The position numbers and the translations under genes are program-made. A model generated the notes under the pieces. The model made no database searches. It saw nothing but the letters and a program-made list of their open reading frames with translations, and had not been told where the DNA came from. A DNA stretch of 64,000 bases from Artocarpus heterophyllus (taxonomy: Eukaryota > Streptophyta > Magnoliopsida > Rosales > Moraceae): positions 3,439,101 to 3,503,100 of the forward strand of contig CM046335.1 of the NCBI GenBank assembly GCA_025403435.1. Reading direction: 5' to 3'. Below are positions 12,501 through 25,483 of the stretch, piece after piece. How positions within the stretch are numbered: the stretch's first letter is position 1; every line of letters begins with the position of its first letter.

Positions 12501-13416
12501 ATCCATAGACTAGTTTTTCGCTTATTAATTAATTTTGCATTCTTAGCGTTCGCCTTCCTCAGGGAGGGCCTTCAATAATTATCAAGAAGGAGACTGCTTT
12601 GTCGTTTCAACAAGTCTGTCAAACACATCAAAGGTTGATGGAAAGCAAAAGCTTAAGAAGGTCAATAGTACAAACTTAGACTACTTGTTTGTCCGAATGC
12701 CAAAACAAATTCATTGCCCTGCGCCGCGAAAGCCGCTACTCTTTAGCTCAATTTTCCTTGCTAGGTTAGTGAAACTTGGCATTCTTTTTTGAAAAATTCT
12801 TTTTGTTCTCCTAGGATTTTAATCCTATTATTTATAAAACGATAAATTTTAGCTTAATATGTAGTATATTTTTTAAATTAAAACCTATTATTTTGTTAAT
12901 AATAAGATTATAAGTAAAATAAGATTACCCTTTATTTTCTTGAAAAAAAAAGGTAAATAAATTGAGACTTGGTCAATACATGCTTAGCATTGCAACTATC
13001 ATACACTTTTCTAGGCTACAAAAAATCATGTATAAAAAAGTGGATGCTAAAGTTTTGGACAGTAATTATAAGTTCATAAGATTGCCAAGATATAGATGTT
13101 TATAAGTCTGTAGAAATATATCTGCAGATATTTCAAAAGATAAATTGAAGAAAAATAAATAAATAAAAAAACGAAAGAGGGTGAAAATTCACACTAGAAT
13201 AGCCTTCTGTTTGGCCAACTAGGTTAAAAAAAAAAAAAAACCCACAAAAAAACAACCGCAAAAAAAAAAAAAAAAAAAACCATGGAAGTTTAACTTGAAA
13301 ACTTACAAAACCATATATTATGCGTAGCAACTTCTAAAACTACACTCCATTATTATGATTCCATGAACCTGATCGATCAAAACGACATGATCGGTCCCTT
13401 AATATCTTCTGTCGTT
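9509..13416. other. Gene-poor AT-rich intergenic region
   Basis: Contains a (GA)n microsatellite at 9709-9724, a 79-bp tandem duplication at 10589-10746, and A/T homopolymers near 11811, 12428, 13226 and 13261. No open frame has a recognisable domain and no convincing RNA gene was seen. Confidence 0.6.
10589..10746. repeat. 79-bp tandem duplication
   Basis: Two head-to-tail copies (10589-10667 and 10668-10746) share ATCTCAACCATTAAATAAT, GGTCCAAAGTGTTAGAACAT and GAAAACCATCATC, with few differences, so the duplication is fairly recent. Confidence 0.85.
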
Positions 13417-15750
13417 TCACAAAGGCTCTATCTGGGTAACGACAATGGGGCTCCGAACCATATGCTTTCCATCCGTCCAAGATATCGACCCGAAATTCGC
13501 CCCGGACTGGCCCAGCTCCAGTTTCCCAGCATCCGCCATCACTGTCACGACAAAGCTCTGCTTTTTAACGGCCTCCGTGAACACCAGCTTCGAGGGCTTC
13601 ACCGCCACCGTCACCCCCTTCGGCGCCTCGATCTTCGCCCTGTACACCGAGTTCGGCGCGCCTACATTAGTCACCGTCCGGAAAAACATCTTGCTCGTCT
13701 TCCTCCTCAACGATGTCGGGAACAGAGCCGCCATTGAAGGATAGTTCAGATTCTCCGGCGACGGCCTCTTCGCAGGGCACTTCACCGGCGTTCTCGTGAT
13801 CACCTGGATTACCTTCAGGCCGTACCCGATCGAGCAAAGGAAGTTGACGTAATCGTCGTTGGTAATGTCGTAGACGAGGCCTGGATCCATGGCCCGGTCG
13901 AGATTGAGGTGGCCGGCGCCGAGCTCGTACGGCGTGGCGGCTTTTTCGGTGGATTCGTCGGTCATGAGCTGGTTCCGGTTGTCGACGATGCTTGCGGTGG
14001 TCATCATGGCGGATCTTATGGCCGCAGGGCTCCAATCCGGATGCGCCGATTTGAGCAGCGCCGCGGCTCCGCTAACGTGAGGGCACGCCATTGACGTTCC
14101 GGAGAGAATGTTGAATTCTGTTTTCCTCTTGTCGGAATCCAATCCGGTTGGACCCACGGCGTCCGTCCAAGCGGCGAGGATGTTGACTCCCGGTGCGATC
14201 AAATCGGGTTTGAGGATCTCCAGATTGAGAGAGTTCGGTCCTCTTCCTGAGAAGGAAGCCACGATCGGAGCCGGCTTGATTCCGATGACGGTGCCGTGGA
14301 ATTCGATTGTGGCGGTGGGGTTCGAAGCGGACGACACGTAGGCCTTCATGGCATTGCCTTCGTCGGAGCCGACGGCGCAAGCGGGGAGGATGTGAGCGTC
14401 GCCGACCAAGCCACCGCCTTGGGAGATTCCGTTGGAGAGGATCATACCCACGCCTCCGGCCTTCTTCACCACCATGCCTTTGGCCACTCTAGGGCTACTT
14501 CCGCGGTCGCAGATGACGATTTTGCCCCTGACCAGATTCGGATCCAGCGAATTCTCCATACACAGCGAAGCAGGAAGCATTCCAGATTTACCAGGGTAAA
14601 CCAGAGGGTACATTTTCCCCTTCAATGGAGCTCCAGCGTAGAGAGACACTCCCGAGAGTCTTCTTCCATCGCCTAAAACAATCACCGCCGGGAAATTCCT
14701 GTCTATTGTGCCGGCTCCGACGGTCGTCATCCACGGCGCGAGGTTGGTGACTGACATTCCGTTGGGACCGTCGTTTCCAGCAGAAGACGACACGAAGACT
14801 CCCTTCGAGATGGCGCCGTATGCTCCGATGGCGATCGGATCGAGGTAGTAGGGTGATGAAATGCTGTCGCCGCCTCCGATCGAGATCGATATGACGTCGA
14901 CGCCGTCGTTGACGGCAGCTTCGAATGCGGCCAATATATCCGAATCGAAGCAGCCGGAATTCTTCCAGCAGACCTTGTAAACCGCCAATCGAGCCTTCGG
15001 AGCCACGCCTTTCGCGATTCCCGAAGCGTAACCGGCCATGCTGGCCTCAAAAGCGTGTCTTCCCGCCGCCGTCGACGCCGTGTGGGTCCCATGGCCGTCA
15101 GCATCTCTAGGAGACCGAAACTCAACGGTGTAGTTCACTCCGCTTATCGGACCGCCGGTGCCTCCAGCAGCCTCGTGACCTTTGGAGAAGAATCTCGCTC
15201 CGATCAGCTTCCTGTTGCAGTTCCTCACAGTGAATTTCGTTCCAGTTTCACAGACTCCTTTCCACCGGCTGGGAATCGGACCGAGATTCAAATCCGAGAA
15301 GCTCCTCCTCTCCGGCCAAATTCCAGTATCGAAAACGCCGATGATGACGTCAGAACCGTAATCAGATTCCGACCACAGACCGCGCTGGTTCCGCAGGCCG
15401 AGAAACTGCGGCGATCGGGTGGTGTGGAGCTGGCGGCGCTTGTCCGCAAAGACGGCGAGGACGGAGGGGTGGCGGCTGATATAAGCGACCTGGTCGGTGG
15501 AGAGAACGGCGGAGAATCCATGGAAAACGGTGTCGTATACGTGGAGGATTTGGGCCTCGTCGGCGAACTCGGTGGTGTACCAGTGGTAGTGGGTCGGGAA
15601 GACGGAAGGCTTGGAGTGGCTGTCCACTCTGAAAATGAACGTCTTCAGATTCTGATCTCCCGAAAACGACACCGTTTCAGTCACGAAGTTACAGAAAATA
15701 GAAAGAAAGAGAAAAGGGAGAGAGAACAAGAGAAATGTTGGTGTCGCCAT
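13417..15750 (-). CDS. SBT1.6: Subtilisin-like serine protease, SBT1.6 type
   Basis: Secreted plant subtilase acting in the apoplast or cell wall. A single exon of 777 codons, usual for SBT1 genes, closely resembling Arabidopsis SBT1.6 (SLP2, At4g34980) along its length. Order: signal peptide (about 1-27, hydrophobic LLFSLPFLFLSIF); I9 propeptide (about 36-110, with VFHGFSAVLS and the boundary region HTTRSPQFLGL); peptidase S8 domain with D141 (VFDTGIWPE), H220 (DGHGTHTAS), oxyanion N326 (SSAGNDGPNG) and S553 (SGTSMACPHVSG); a protease-associated domain inserted before the Ser (about 375-470); and a C-terminal fibronectin-III-like domain (MFFRTVTNVG to VRSPIVVTQIEPL). All catalytic residues are present and there is no interruption. 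The start is the only Met before the signal peptide. The coding region is much more GC-rich than its flanks. Confidence 0.97.
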   Translation of the reverse strand: MATPTFLLFSLPFLFLSIFCNFVTETVSFSGDQNLKTFIFRVDSHSKPSVFPTHYHWYTTEFADEAQILHVYDTVFHGFSAVLSTDQVAYISRHPSVLAVFADKRRQLHTTRSPQFLGLRNQRGLWSESDYGSDVIIGVFDTGIWPERRSFSDLNLGPIPSRWKGVCETGTKFTVRNCNRKLIGARFFSKGHEAAGGTGGPISGVNYTVEFRSPRDADGHGTHTASTAAGRHAFEASMAGYASGIAKGVAPKARLAVYKVCWKNSGCFDSDILAAFEAAVNDGVDVISISIGGGDSISSPYYLDPIAIGAYGAISKGVFVSSSAGNDGPNGMSVTNLAPWMTTVGAGTIDRNFPAVIVLGDGRRLSGVSLYAGAPLKGKMYPLVYPGKSGMLPASLCMENSLDPNLVRGKIVICDRGSSPRVAKGMVVKKAGGVGMILSNGISQGGGLVGDAHILPACAVGSDEGNAMKAYVSSASNPTATIEFHGTVIGIKPAPIVASFSGRGPNSLNLEILKPDLIAPGVNILAAWTDAVGPTGLDSDKRKTEFNILSGTSMACPHVSGAAALLKSAHPDWSPAAIRSAMMTTASIVDNRNQLMTDESTEKAATPYELGAGHLNLDRAMDPGLVYDITNDDYVNFLCSIGYGLKVIQVITRTPVKCPAKRPSPENLNYPSMAALFPTSLRRKTSKMFFRTVTNVGAPNSVYRAKIEAPKGVTVAVKPSKLVFTEAVKKQSFVVTVMADAGKLELGQSGANFGSISWTDGKHMVRSPIVVTQIEPL

Positions 15751-15817
15751 GATTTTTGGGAGAGAGAGTGTGACAGAGTGTAAGTAGAGCAGCTTGTGTT
15801 ATCGACAGACGAGGGAG

Positions 15818-15828
15818 TGATATAAGTG
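15818..15828 (-). promoter_or_regulatory. TATA-like element upstream of the subtilase
   Basis: Minus strand reads CACTTATATCAC about 70 bp upstream of the ATG at 15750. Spacing is plausible but the match to TATAAA is imperfect. Confidence 0.3.
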
Positions 15829-17129
15829 AGCTTGTAAGTGTTTAATCTGGAATTAAGTTAACTAAATAGCTAATTGTTATTATTATGGCATTAATTTAAT
15901 TGTGGACCAGGAAAAAGAAGGGAAAAAAAAGTGATGTTTGTGAGCCGTGGATATAATTTTGTCGCTTCCCAGAACTAGATGAGTCAGCCTCTTTTCTGCG
16001 GGACCCATTTTTAGACTTTAGCATTCCTGACGCTACTGATGAGGAATCGCATTCCCTAGTCATAGAAATCAGAAACGATGTCGTTTTGGTTCTTGAAAAC
16101 GACTTCGCTGGGTCCCGTATTTAGTAAAGATTGCCTTGTTCTTTTAGCATGGAAAAAAACGAGTGTAATTAAACAAGATCCAAAAATACAAGGAAAACGT
16201 ACACCAGCAAAGTGATTTATATTTTTTTTTTTCTAATAGAGTTTTGTCGGAGATTTTAATTTTTCTTTATTCCTTAAATCAAAACACAAGCGTGGTTCTC
16301 TAGTTTGAGTCACTGGGGAATAAAGAATGATTCTTTTTTTAAATTGTCTCCGGTCATGATGATTAACTATGGCCGTAGGATTGGTGGGAGTCTTAAGAAT
16401 TTCAATAACCCAGTATCTAGACGAGTCCATATAAATGTACCAAAAAAAAATTAAGTGGATCAAGTGGAGTCGGATAATTGCGACTGTCTCATGTCTATAA
16501 AAGCTTAGATATCATTTCTTCTTTTTTTATTCTTTAGAATTGTTAAAGTGATTTAAAGAGAAAAACAACCCCACACGCATTAGAAAAAAGGAATTTGCAA
16601 TGTTGCTGGGATGTTTTCATGATGAACTTTCAGTTACAGTGCTTTTTTTCAATTTGTAGGTCCTAATTATGATTAATTTTTGCGTTTGGGTGTTTAATTC
16701 ATATGCTGTTCGCACACTCCTTCTATCTTCACGCAAAGCATGATTGATCAAAGTGCAATATCATTAAATAATAGATGTTACATAAAAAAATATATATATA
16801 TATATATAACGAAATAAATGATCCAGTTCATGTATTTCATTCATCTTATGCATGCACTATTAGAGTTTCACCAACTAGTTTTGTGTAAGATATCATGATA
16901 ATTTAACCACTTCTTTGTATTAACTTTGCATTTGTCCATGTGAAAAGTATCAAAGTTGGACGTTATTGTACATATTTCATAGATGAAACGGATACCGATA
17001 ACATTACACTTTGAACCCAATTTTATTTTATATAAAGACAAGTGATTATTTCCTATAATATATTATTTGTGGAATTTATGTCCCTATAATATTGTCTCTC
17101 TTTTTTTTTCAGTGGCAAAATTTGTATTC

Positions 17130-17779
17130 GTGTCAGCATATTTATAGCACAACACGTTTAGGCCGAACACGAACACGACATGATTAATAAACGTGCCAGA
17201 AATACAAACACGAACATGACCTGCTTATAGCACGAGTAACACAGCATGACACAATTAACATGATTACTAAGCGGGCCGTGACGAGTTAACACGATAACAA
17301 TACGCATATGGCACGTTTATGACCCAGTTAAAAAATTAAAAAAATTAAAAAAATCCAATAAAAAATTAACAAAAACACAATATCTAATTAATACTAACCT
17401 ACTACAAATATTTTAAATATTTTTATTTTTAAATTTAAATGTGTTATAAATGGACGAGTTATGTCGTGCCGTGTCAACATGTCTACGACCTGTTTAATTA
17501 AACGTGCTAAGGCGTGTTAGACATATTAGCACGAATCCAGCCAATTTATTTTTGTGTTATTCATGCCAATTTATTTATGACTTAGTGTATTAATTAGACA
17601 TATTAGCACGTTTATGCCCATTTATTTTTGTGTTATAAATGGACGAGTTATGTAATACCGTGTCAATACGTTTACGACATGTTCAATTAAACGTATTAAG
17701 GCGTGTTAGACATATTAGCACAAATCCAGCCCGTTTATTTTTTGTTATTCATGTCAATTTATTTATGACTTAAGTGTAT
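17130..17779. repeat. Degenerate ACGAACACG-rich repeat with internal 189-bp-period duplication
   Basis: The left part (17130-17330) is rich in AACACGAACACGA-type motifs. The right part holds two 150-bp direct copies at 17441-17590 and 17630-17779 sharing GTGTTATAAATGGACGAGTT, GTGTTAGACATATTAGCAC and TTCATG(C/T)CAATTTATTTATG. The composition recalls the short-motif-rich interior of the hAT-like element at 33924-34634, but I could not find matching terminal repeats here. Confidence 0.6.
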
Positions 17780-20700
17780 GTTTGTTTCATGCATTATTTG
17801 AACTTAATTGACTCAAATTTGGATTCCAGTATCAAGAATTCTTTAGATATACTTTTGTTTTCCTCAAAATCTGAATCATTTGAGTATCAAGAATCCAAAT
17901 TTTTAGAGTTCTCATTCCCCTTAAACTTTTGATACTTGAATATCTCTGCTATAGTAAAAATTAAAATTCTCTCTCCTATATTTGAAGAAAAAAATCATAA
18001 CTTCTTCATTTAATATCTAATTGAGATGATTATTTTTTCATTGTGTTTTTAATGAAGATATGAATAAATTAAGATCTATGTTGTACATTTTTTAAGATCA
18101 TTAACATTAAGATTTTATTAGATTTATTAATAAATCAAAAACTATCTTAACTACCTCTCCAAACACAAATTTTAATTTTATTTTATACTCAGATTAAAAC
18201 TTAAATGCACATCCAAACGTCAATTCGAATAACAATTTAAATTACTAACTTAAATCTTAATTCAAATCATATTAACTTAAATTAAATTACTAATTTAAAT
18301 TTATTTACTAAATAAACCCTTAATTTAATAAATATACTGTCTAAATTTGTTTACAGTGTATTATTTTCATAACATGTTCTCCTATCGTTTTCAAAATTGT
18401 CTGACCCTAATCCCGCTCTAGTCTCCAATTCAGTGCACAGAACCTGTAAACTTAATAAATGGGTGACAGTCAATGAAAAAGACACGTCCGTGACTGCCCA
18501 TGTTGGACATAAAGCATTCACGTCGCGGGATTACTGTAATATAGTTTGGGATCTGACATTTTCAACTTTTGCACATCACAAATTTACAATTAATGGATAG
18601 TTGGAATTAATTACAAAGTCGTGTCACGATCTGTCGGCAAAAAAAATATATACACACACATAAACAATAAAATAGTAATGCGGTGTGAAGGGAAAAATAA
18701 ATAAAAATAAAGGTAAATTGTAACATTAATTCTCAAACTTTTGTAAAAAGTATTATTTTAGTCCCCTAATTTACCGACTCCAACATTTTGTCTTACATGC
18801 TGAGAGATGACAATTTGGCTTGGCAGGGCCGCCGCCTCCTAGATGAGTGTTGTCATCCACCTTATACATTAACTGAGGACAAAGATAGGGACGATATTAA
18901 ATATCTATCTTTAGGTCCAATGGTAAACGGAAAAGTAATATAATATTTGGAATAGATCTGCGGTGGAGAACGATCAAACGATATCATATGGTTATTAGGT
19001 TTGAATCAATGGTTAAAAAAAAGAAGAAAGGGCACTAAATTAAAATAAACCATATCAAATATGATTTAATACCTCAATAAATAAAATTAAAAAAACTCAT
19101 CTAAAAAAATCATCTTCTCTGTCCCCCTCTTGCCTTCTTATCCATGCTCACTGTTAGACCCAAACCTAGCGAGCCCAGGCTCGATGCTCCCAGCCACCAG
19201 CGGCCCAGTATTGTCGCGAATCAACCTCGATGAGATTCGAGAAACATTGGCTAGCCATCCAACTTTGTCGTACCCTCAACGATCCAGACTTCAGCAAGCA
19301 CGACTTTATCACTTGCAATCGCTATCGAGCCTAGCTTCACCCAACTTCTAGCTCTAGCAGGTGAGATTCCTAACAAATTCATTTTGTTTTACTAAAAACA
19401 TATCCGAAGTACAAATTAATAAACATTTTTTCATCACAAACAAACCATAAAATAAATCGAAAAAGAAAAAAAAGATTTGTGTTGAGATTTTTGAGGAAGT
19501 GATAGCAATGGAGACGCCGACGAGGAAGCAATGGCAATGGGTTGAGATCATCATTTGTCGCATCCACGTTGTGGACCAGAGTATGCAATCGCTTTCTTCG
19601 ATGCCAAATGTTGTCTTCCTTGTCGATAGGTGGTGGGGAAAGGAAACTTTTATGCGCCTGTTGGTGGTGAAATGCTTGACGAGGGTTCAACAGAGTGGCA
19701 AAACATGTCGACGAAAAAGGTGCAGGGATAGCGGCGAGGCAAAGCCCTCTTGATGGAGCTACCGATAGTAGCTATGGGACTCTTCAAATTTTTATTCCTG
19801 TTGAAACCAAATTTGAGATTTTAAGGTTTGTATATTTTTTAGAATCAAGGGTAAAAATTAAAGTTTTTATAAAATCAAAGGTTGAGATTTATTAGTGTAA
19901 AAATTGGTAGAAAAAGAGATGTGTGATCAAATATGTCAGGTTTTATTTTACTTTCTATGAGAAACGTAATCATGAGTCATTGCTTTATAGTCGGAGGGTG
20001 TATACTGCATTCTTCACTAGTGAAGAATTTCACCATTCTCTATTACAACTTTTCCCTAATATTTTTGTTTCTTTGTTTTTTTGGGTCTTTTGCCAATAAG
20101 ATCCTCGTCGACGGTTTACATTTTCAAACTATTAAATCTGATCAACTGTAAATATAACTGTTGAACAGCAAATACAAATACCTATTAATAAGTTACTTTT
20201 TTAGTATCCACTAAAGACATCCATTGTTTTCTCACAAGGTGAAAAGGAAAATAAAAGAAATGGTAAATAGCTCGGTTGGTTTAATTTTTTTAAAAATGTG
20301 TATTTTAGTTCTCAACTTTTTTTATTTAAGTGGGTCTAATTGTTTAAAACAAGCACAATTTGGTCTCCAATCATTAAGTTTGATCATTAAAAAATACTAA
20401 ATATCATTTTTAATTAAAATTACTAAATTACCATCAAATAATTAATACATTAAAAAATTAAGAGTAGATCATAGCTAATAATTGATGAGAAATGAGGTTA
20501 AGTAAAAAAAAAATGAACGTTCAATGTTTAAGTTATATTATCAATCAAGTAGGTCGGTGATAAGAAAGGTTAGTTAAAAGTCGGGTGTTGTTTGAGCAAG
20601 ACACAAAGCTGACTAATAGAACGAAAATAATAAAGTGAGTACACTAGAGCGATAACCAAATAAGGTTCAAACCTCACCTACAACATAAAGAAAATAAGTT

Positions 20701-21014
20701 TCAATGCTTTGAATATGTTCAAAGTATATTTGCATTTGTTATGCGTGATAATTTAAAGTTCAAATCATGATTTGTTGCCTTATGATTGCAATTGATATGC
20801 TTAATGATTCAGACATTAAGTTATATCATATATAATGTTTTTTAAAATTACAAGATTAGTAATTTAAACCCACATGTTAAAGATAAGTAAGTGGCGTACT
20901 AGCCTTCTTGATGTAAGGTTTATAAGCTATGTTAAAGTTATGACCTCATCGTTCAATAATCTCAAGTTTTCCACAATAGAAGCATTGTGCTCTTATAATG
21001 AATGATGTTGGTAC

Positions 21015-22959
21015 TGTTGGAAAAATTGGTTTGGTGACGCAGTGGAATTTTAAAATTTTATATAATCACCTAAGAAATTAACCCATAATGCTATAAATAA
21101 TAAACTAAATCTAATTTAATATAACCATTGAAGACTAAAAATAACACTTCTGACTGAATAATTTTTCAACAACAAATCTCTATCGTCATGTTTTCAATGC
21201 TATTCTCTTTCTTCATATCGTTGTATGCGTGGGCATAATTGAGCAAATCTCCACCACAGCTACACTCTTTCCAATCACTAAAGTGCTTAAGAATAGGATT
21301 ACTAAAAGTGTAAAATTAAGCTCTTTTCTCTAATTTACACTTAGGCAGTCTTCGAATAAATGAAGACCACTGGTCTCTATTTATAAAAGTAGTATAAAGG
21401 GTCAGAAGTCTACCAGGATTAGGAGATAAATTTTGTCTCCCTTTTCCCTATAGGTGGTGCCAATTTTAGGAGAATTATCTCCAAGTTTTCAACCAATTAT
21501 GGTGTAGGGATTTGTGATTATCTGAGTCATACAGGATAAGTCCAATTCAAACAACTCAATTTAAATTAAAATTCCATTATCCAAGATAATTATCTAATTT
21601 AATTCATTGTAATAATTATCCCTTATCCATAATTCAAATTCAACTAGGATTTAAATTAATTATTCATATACAAATTTATATAATTACTTAACCAAAATCC
21701 CAATTACTAATTTGAATAATTATTTTCCTGAATTAATTAAATAAACAATTCTTCAATATTTGCATATATAGGCACCATTTCTAGTTGGCATGCGCCCATT
21801 AACAGTCTAACTAGACTGTGGCCTATACATCCTATCAAGCCCGACGGCCCGACTCCCTTATACTTCTGTCTTACCCGTGGTAATCTGAACTTGCCCAATT
21901 TGTCATAAAGAATTCATGAGCAAGCATTGGGACCCAATGGACATATATAATCAAGCTTCAATAATAATAGATAAATTAATCCTTGATAAATTATTCATGT
22001 AATTATTAACTTTAGTGTCTCTCCACTATAGACCCGAAGCTACACTCCCGTTAATATATCGTATTACGATATAAATTTTGTCCATGACCCCTCATCCTAT
22101 GTGTATAATTAGGTTATCCATAATCGAATGAAGGATTTAGTTTTGATTTACTTTTTGATTATTTTATCTTAAAGTTCTATTATTTCACCAACAAAAAATT
22201 CATTTCTTTTATAATACATACAAAAGAAATATCATTCGGTTACCATATGTATATAGATAATTGAGGCCTTGTTATATTTTTCAATACCCAAATAATACCT
22301 TTGAAAGGATAATATTAACTTTTTGTTCGAAAGCTCTAGATTCTGTGTCTATAGATTATGCTCTCATCGAATATAAGTTGCAACTCCAACATACCGACAA
22401 TGGAGCCTTTGGTTATCAAAACTTTTGCCTTTGGCATATCAAAAGATACAAGATATAAATATGAAGTCATTAATCCACTTCAGGATTAGGATAACACATA
22501 AATTATTATCAACAAAGAGAATTGATTTAAGTCAAACGGAATTATTATTAAATCAATTCAACTTTAGGTCAAGTTCAGTATGCAACCACCATTAAGTCTA
22601 CTACACCAATGTGTCTATCATGAAGTCAATCTGCTCCAACGACCAAGACAAACCGCTTTCATAATTGGACGTAGATCTCCATTACAGTCTTGTCGTATAT
22701 AAAGTACCAAACTCTATACATAAACTACAAATTATATAATTTTGACTATTAATTTTTAAATCAGATCTTTCTTGCATATAAACTCCATATATGCGCAATT
22801 CTAATATTTGGTTATAATAGTCACATGTCACATATTTGGTTTTGATAATAATATGAGGACCATTATTAATATATGTAATATTCACATTATTATTTATTTC
22901 ACCAAAGAATGTTATAAATACACTTAAAGTATTTATTCTTTAGGACACCAATCCTAATA
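21015..22959. mobile_element. Probable diverged solo LTR, about 1.95 kb
   Basis: Starts TGTTGGAAAAATTGG and ends CACCAATCCTAATA. The start is the canonical TGTTGG; its partner CCAACA appears as CTAATA, different only by two C-to-T changes. The flanking 5-mers are GGTAC (21010-21014) and GGTAT (22960-22964), again one C-to-T change. The interior is non-coding and has blocks such as GACCCGAAGCTACACTCCCG that fit LTR rather than internal retroelement sequence. No gag or pol is seen. Superfamily is uncertain (copia-like ends). Confidence 0.5.
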
Positions 22960-22964
22960 GGTAT

Positions 22965-23709
22965 GAACACTACTTAAGTTCAAAAAATAAAGAAACGATA
23001 AGAATGATAAGAAGAAGTTTAAAGTAAGTTATGAATGATCATAAAACGTTCATAAATGGATTCATAAATGAGCATAAATAAAATCATGCATTATGTTTTT
23101 GCTTGCATTCCTTTCCATGAAATGTTTACGAGATACATTTTGAAAAATGATTTGCAAGAAATATTCATGAAATGTTTTAAGAAAAATGTTTATAAGAAAA
23201 GGTTTATAGAGAAGGTTTTATGAGCAAAGTTTAAGAGCAATGTTTTACGATGAAAGTTTTTAATATTCTGTGAGATTATGTTTGAACTTACTAAACGAAA
23301 GCTCATTATAAGTAACTTTATGCTGTAGATAGTCCTACAAGAGACCAGTATAACTAGTTGGTGGGCTCGGTGTTATGGTGGACAGATGTAAAGGTTAGGT
23401 ATAGATACCACTACGACAGTTTTTCGTTGTTTTAAGAAAAAGTTTTCCGTTCTTTAAAATCTAAAAGGTTTTTAAGAATGTAAATGTCTCTTAATGAGTT
23501 TTAGAAAACATTTTAAATGATTTTAAAGCTAAGTTTTGAGCTATGTCTTAAGTTATGTTGCAACGAAAGTCGCAACAGTTTAAAAGACTTTTTAAGTATG
23601 TTTTAAAGAAAAAATTTACTTAGTATTTTATTACTAGTAAGTAAGATTAAAAGATAAAAAATAATGTTTAAAAAGGCTAAATGATGGCCCTAAAAGGCGA
23701 GTCGTTACA
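22965..23709. mobile_element. 3' part of a second LTR (gypsy-like end)
   Basis: The block ends AAAAGGCGAGTCGTTACA, the same kind of terminus (GGGCGTTACA) as the large LTR at 50316-53213. The interior has ATGAAATGTTT-type repeats and TTGCAACGAAAGTCGCAAC. No 5' end (TGTAACGA...) is visible next to it; the LTR at 21015-22959 may have inserted into it. Tentative. Confidence 0.35.
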
Positions 23710-25340
23710 CACCTAACCCCGTCGCTGACCTCCCCTCCATGTGCAACCCTGTCGCAACCCTCCCCTAGTCGCATCCAACCCCCTCGGCCCCTCCACTTCT
23801 CATCTTATCTTCATCGATCGCTAGTGCAACAACCCATCCCATCAATTGCGACTACCCCTACAACCCAGCCTTTGTTGATTGCAATATCTTGTGGGCTGTC
23901 GATCTCTATGCCGTGACAAGCACCTATCTCTACAAGAGGCCTATTGATTTTCACGATAGGGCCGCCAAGGGATGGAATTGGGTCCACCGTTGTCGTCGTC
24001 ATTGTAGCTGGTTCAATTGGCCGTCATCAGCGTCTGTCCTTACTAGAGTAGAAAAAGAGGAAGATTTTTCTCTTATTGTTATAAACAAAATATTTTTTAT
24101 TAATAAAATTTTTATTTTTAATTCTAATTAGTATTCATTAATAATTAGTGTTTTGTTTATGTGGATCATTTAAAAAAAATATCTCATTTTTTAGAGATTT
24201 AGATTAGATTGTTTTTTCAAAGAATTTTATCTAACTTTTGTTTCAAAAAATATTTTTAATAATACATATTTATTTTTTTACATTTTTTAAATTGTTTTTA
24301 TGTTTTAATTTTAATTTTTTAAAAACATGTTGATATTTTAGTAAAATACTCTTGTTAAAGTAGTCAAAATATTTTTTAATAGTTAAACTTAATAATCAAA
24401 AATTAGATTGTGTTTTTTTAAACAGTTAGATCTAATTAGATAAAAAAAAATAAACACTAAATTATATATTTTTAAAAAGTTAAAGACAAATCAAGTTATT
24501 TACGTAAAAAAAATTATGTCCTATGTTGAAAGAAAGAAAATGGTCAAAACGGTACATATTCAGAAGTAGTTGTGTACATGCTATGCAGACGCGTGGGCCC
24601 TGTGGCTCTGTTGAGAATAAGTTATAAACCAAAAAAAAAGACAGAAGAAGCAGGGAACAGAGACCATCAGAGTGTCCACTGTCCCAGTGGCCGGATGTGA
24701 TATGATTGACAGCTGCACGTAGATTTCGTCTCATTTTCACTTGATCCAACAGTGATTATTGGATCTCAGAACGCGAAGCCACCATTAACAGTTCCACAAC
24801 TCGTCTGAGTTGGCGGTAGTGATCAGTGGTCCGTGGGTAGTTTATTGGGCGCGCGGAACATGTGATTATTCTCCTAACACGTGTCTTTGGCTGTGGTGGG
24901 CCCTCCTATGTGTATGGTCTTTGATGATGTCATCGTTCTTTTTTACCTTGTTATTTTTATTTCATGATTTTTTTTGAAAGGATTTTTCTTTCTTGATTTG
25001 ATATGTATGTTCTCCCCTTTTTCCTCGTCATTTTTGACCTTTAGACCTTTTCTAGTTGTACGTGGGAAAAGTTGTCTGCGGTTGGAAGCACTGGATGCGG
25101 GTGGGGCTTTCCCAAGTTCGGGTTTGACGAAAATGGCAAGTATGGAAGGCCCTATCTTGGTCAAATGCGTACGGAATGATGATTAGCTCTCCGGTCGTCA
25201 AGGTCCTTAAATAAGCGAGGAATTCGTTTCAGAAGAAAGGTCGGACTAAGAAAGTAACTTGCAAGTATTTATCTTTCAATTCTTTATGTATAAAGATAAC
25301 AAATGTATTTGAACAGATTTTTTAAGTCCAAAAACGTATA

Positions 25341-25483
25341 AAATGTTTGATAAGTGTAGTTAAAATTGATACTTTTGAACTAAAAACTATAATATATAAA
25401 AGCTTTAAACTATAGTTTATTTTTTCTGATTTTAAAGAATTTTATACTGTAACAACTAAAAGTTTTAATTTTATCAAACACCC
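25341..25483. mobile_element. MITE, GTGTTTG family (copy 2)
   Basis: Terminal inverted repeats AAATGTTTGATAA and, at the right end, TTATCAAACACCC (reverse complement GGGTGTTTGATAA). The interior has the diverged AAAAGCTTTAAACTATAG form of the family motif. About 143 bp, non-coding. Confidence 0.65.

Larger units (their letters stand above)
15751..21009. other. Gene-poor region with degenerate repeats
   Basis: After the subtilase promoter there is AT-rich sequence with a (TA)n tract at 16789-16808, a tandemly duplicated ACGAACACG-rich repeat (17130-17780), and several dispersed repeat relics (18710-18820, 20270-20420) carrying a TTTTAGT(C/T)C(C/T)CxxxTTT-type theme. 19120-19760 is more GC-rich but has no intact or recognisable coding frame. 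Confidence 0.55.

Noticed and set aside
15055..15783. 242-codon frame on the plus strand inside the subtilase
   Set aside because: Antisense shadow of a highly conserved peptidase gene; its composition follows the opposite strand.
20640..20690. GGTTCAAACCTCACC as a tRNA B-box
   Set aside because: No matching A-box or acceptor pairing found; likely chance or a very old relic.
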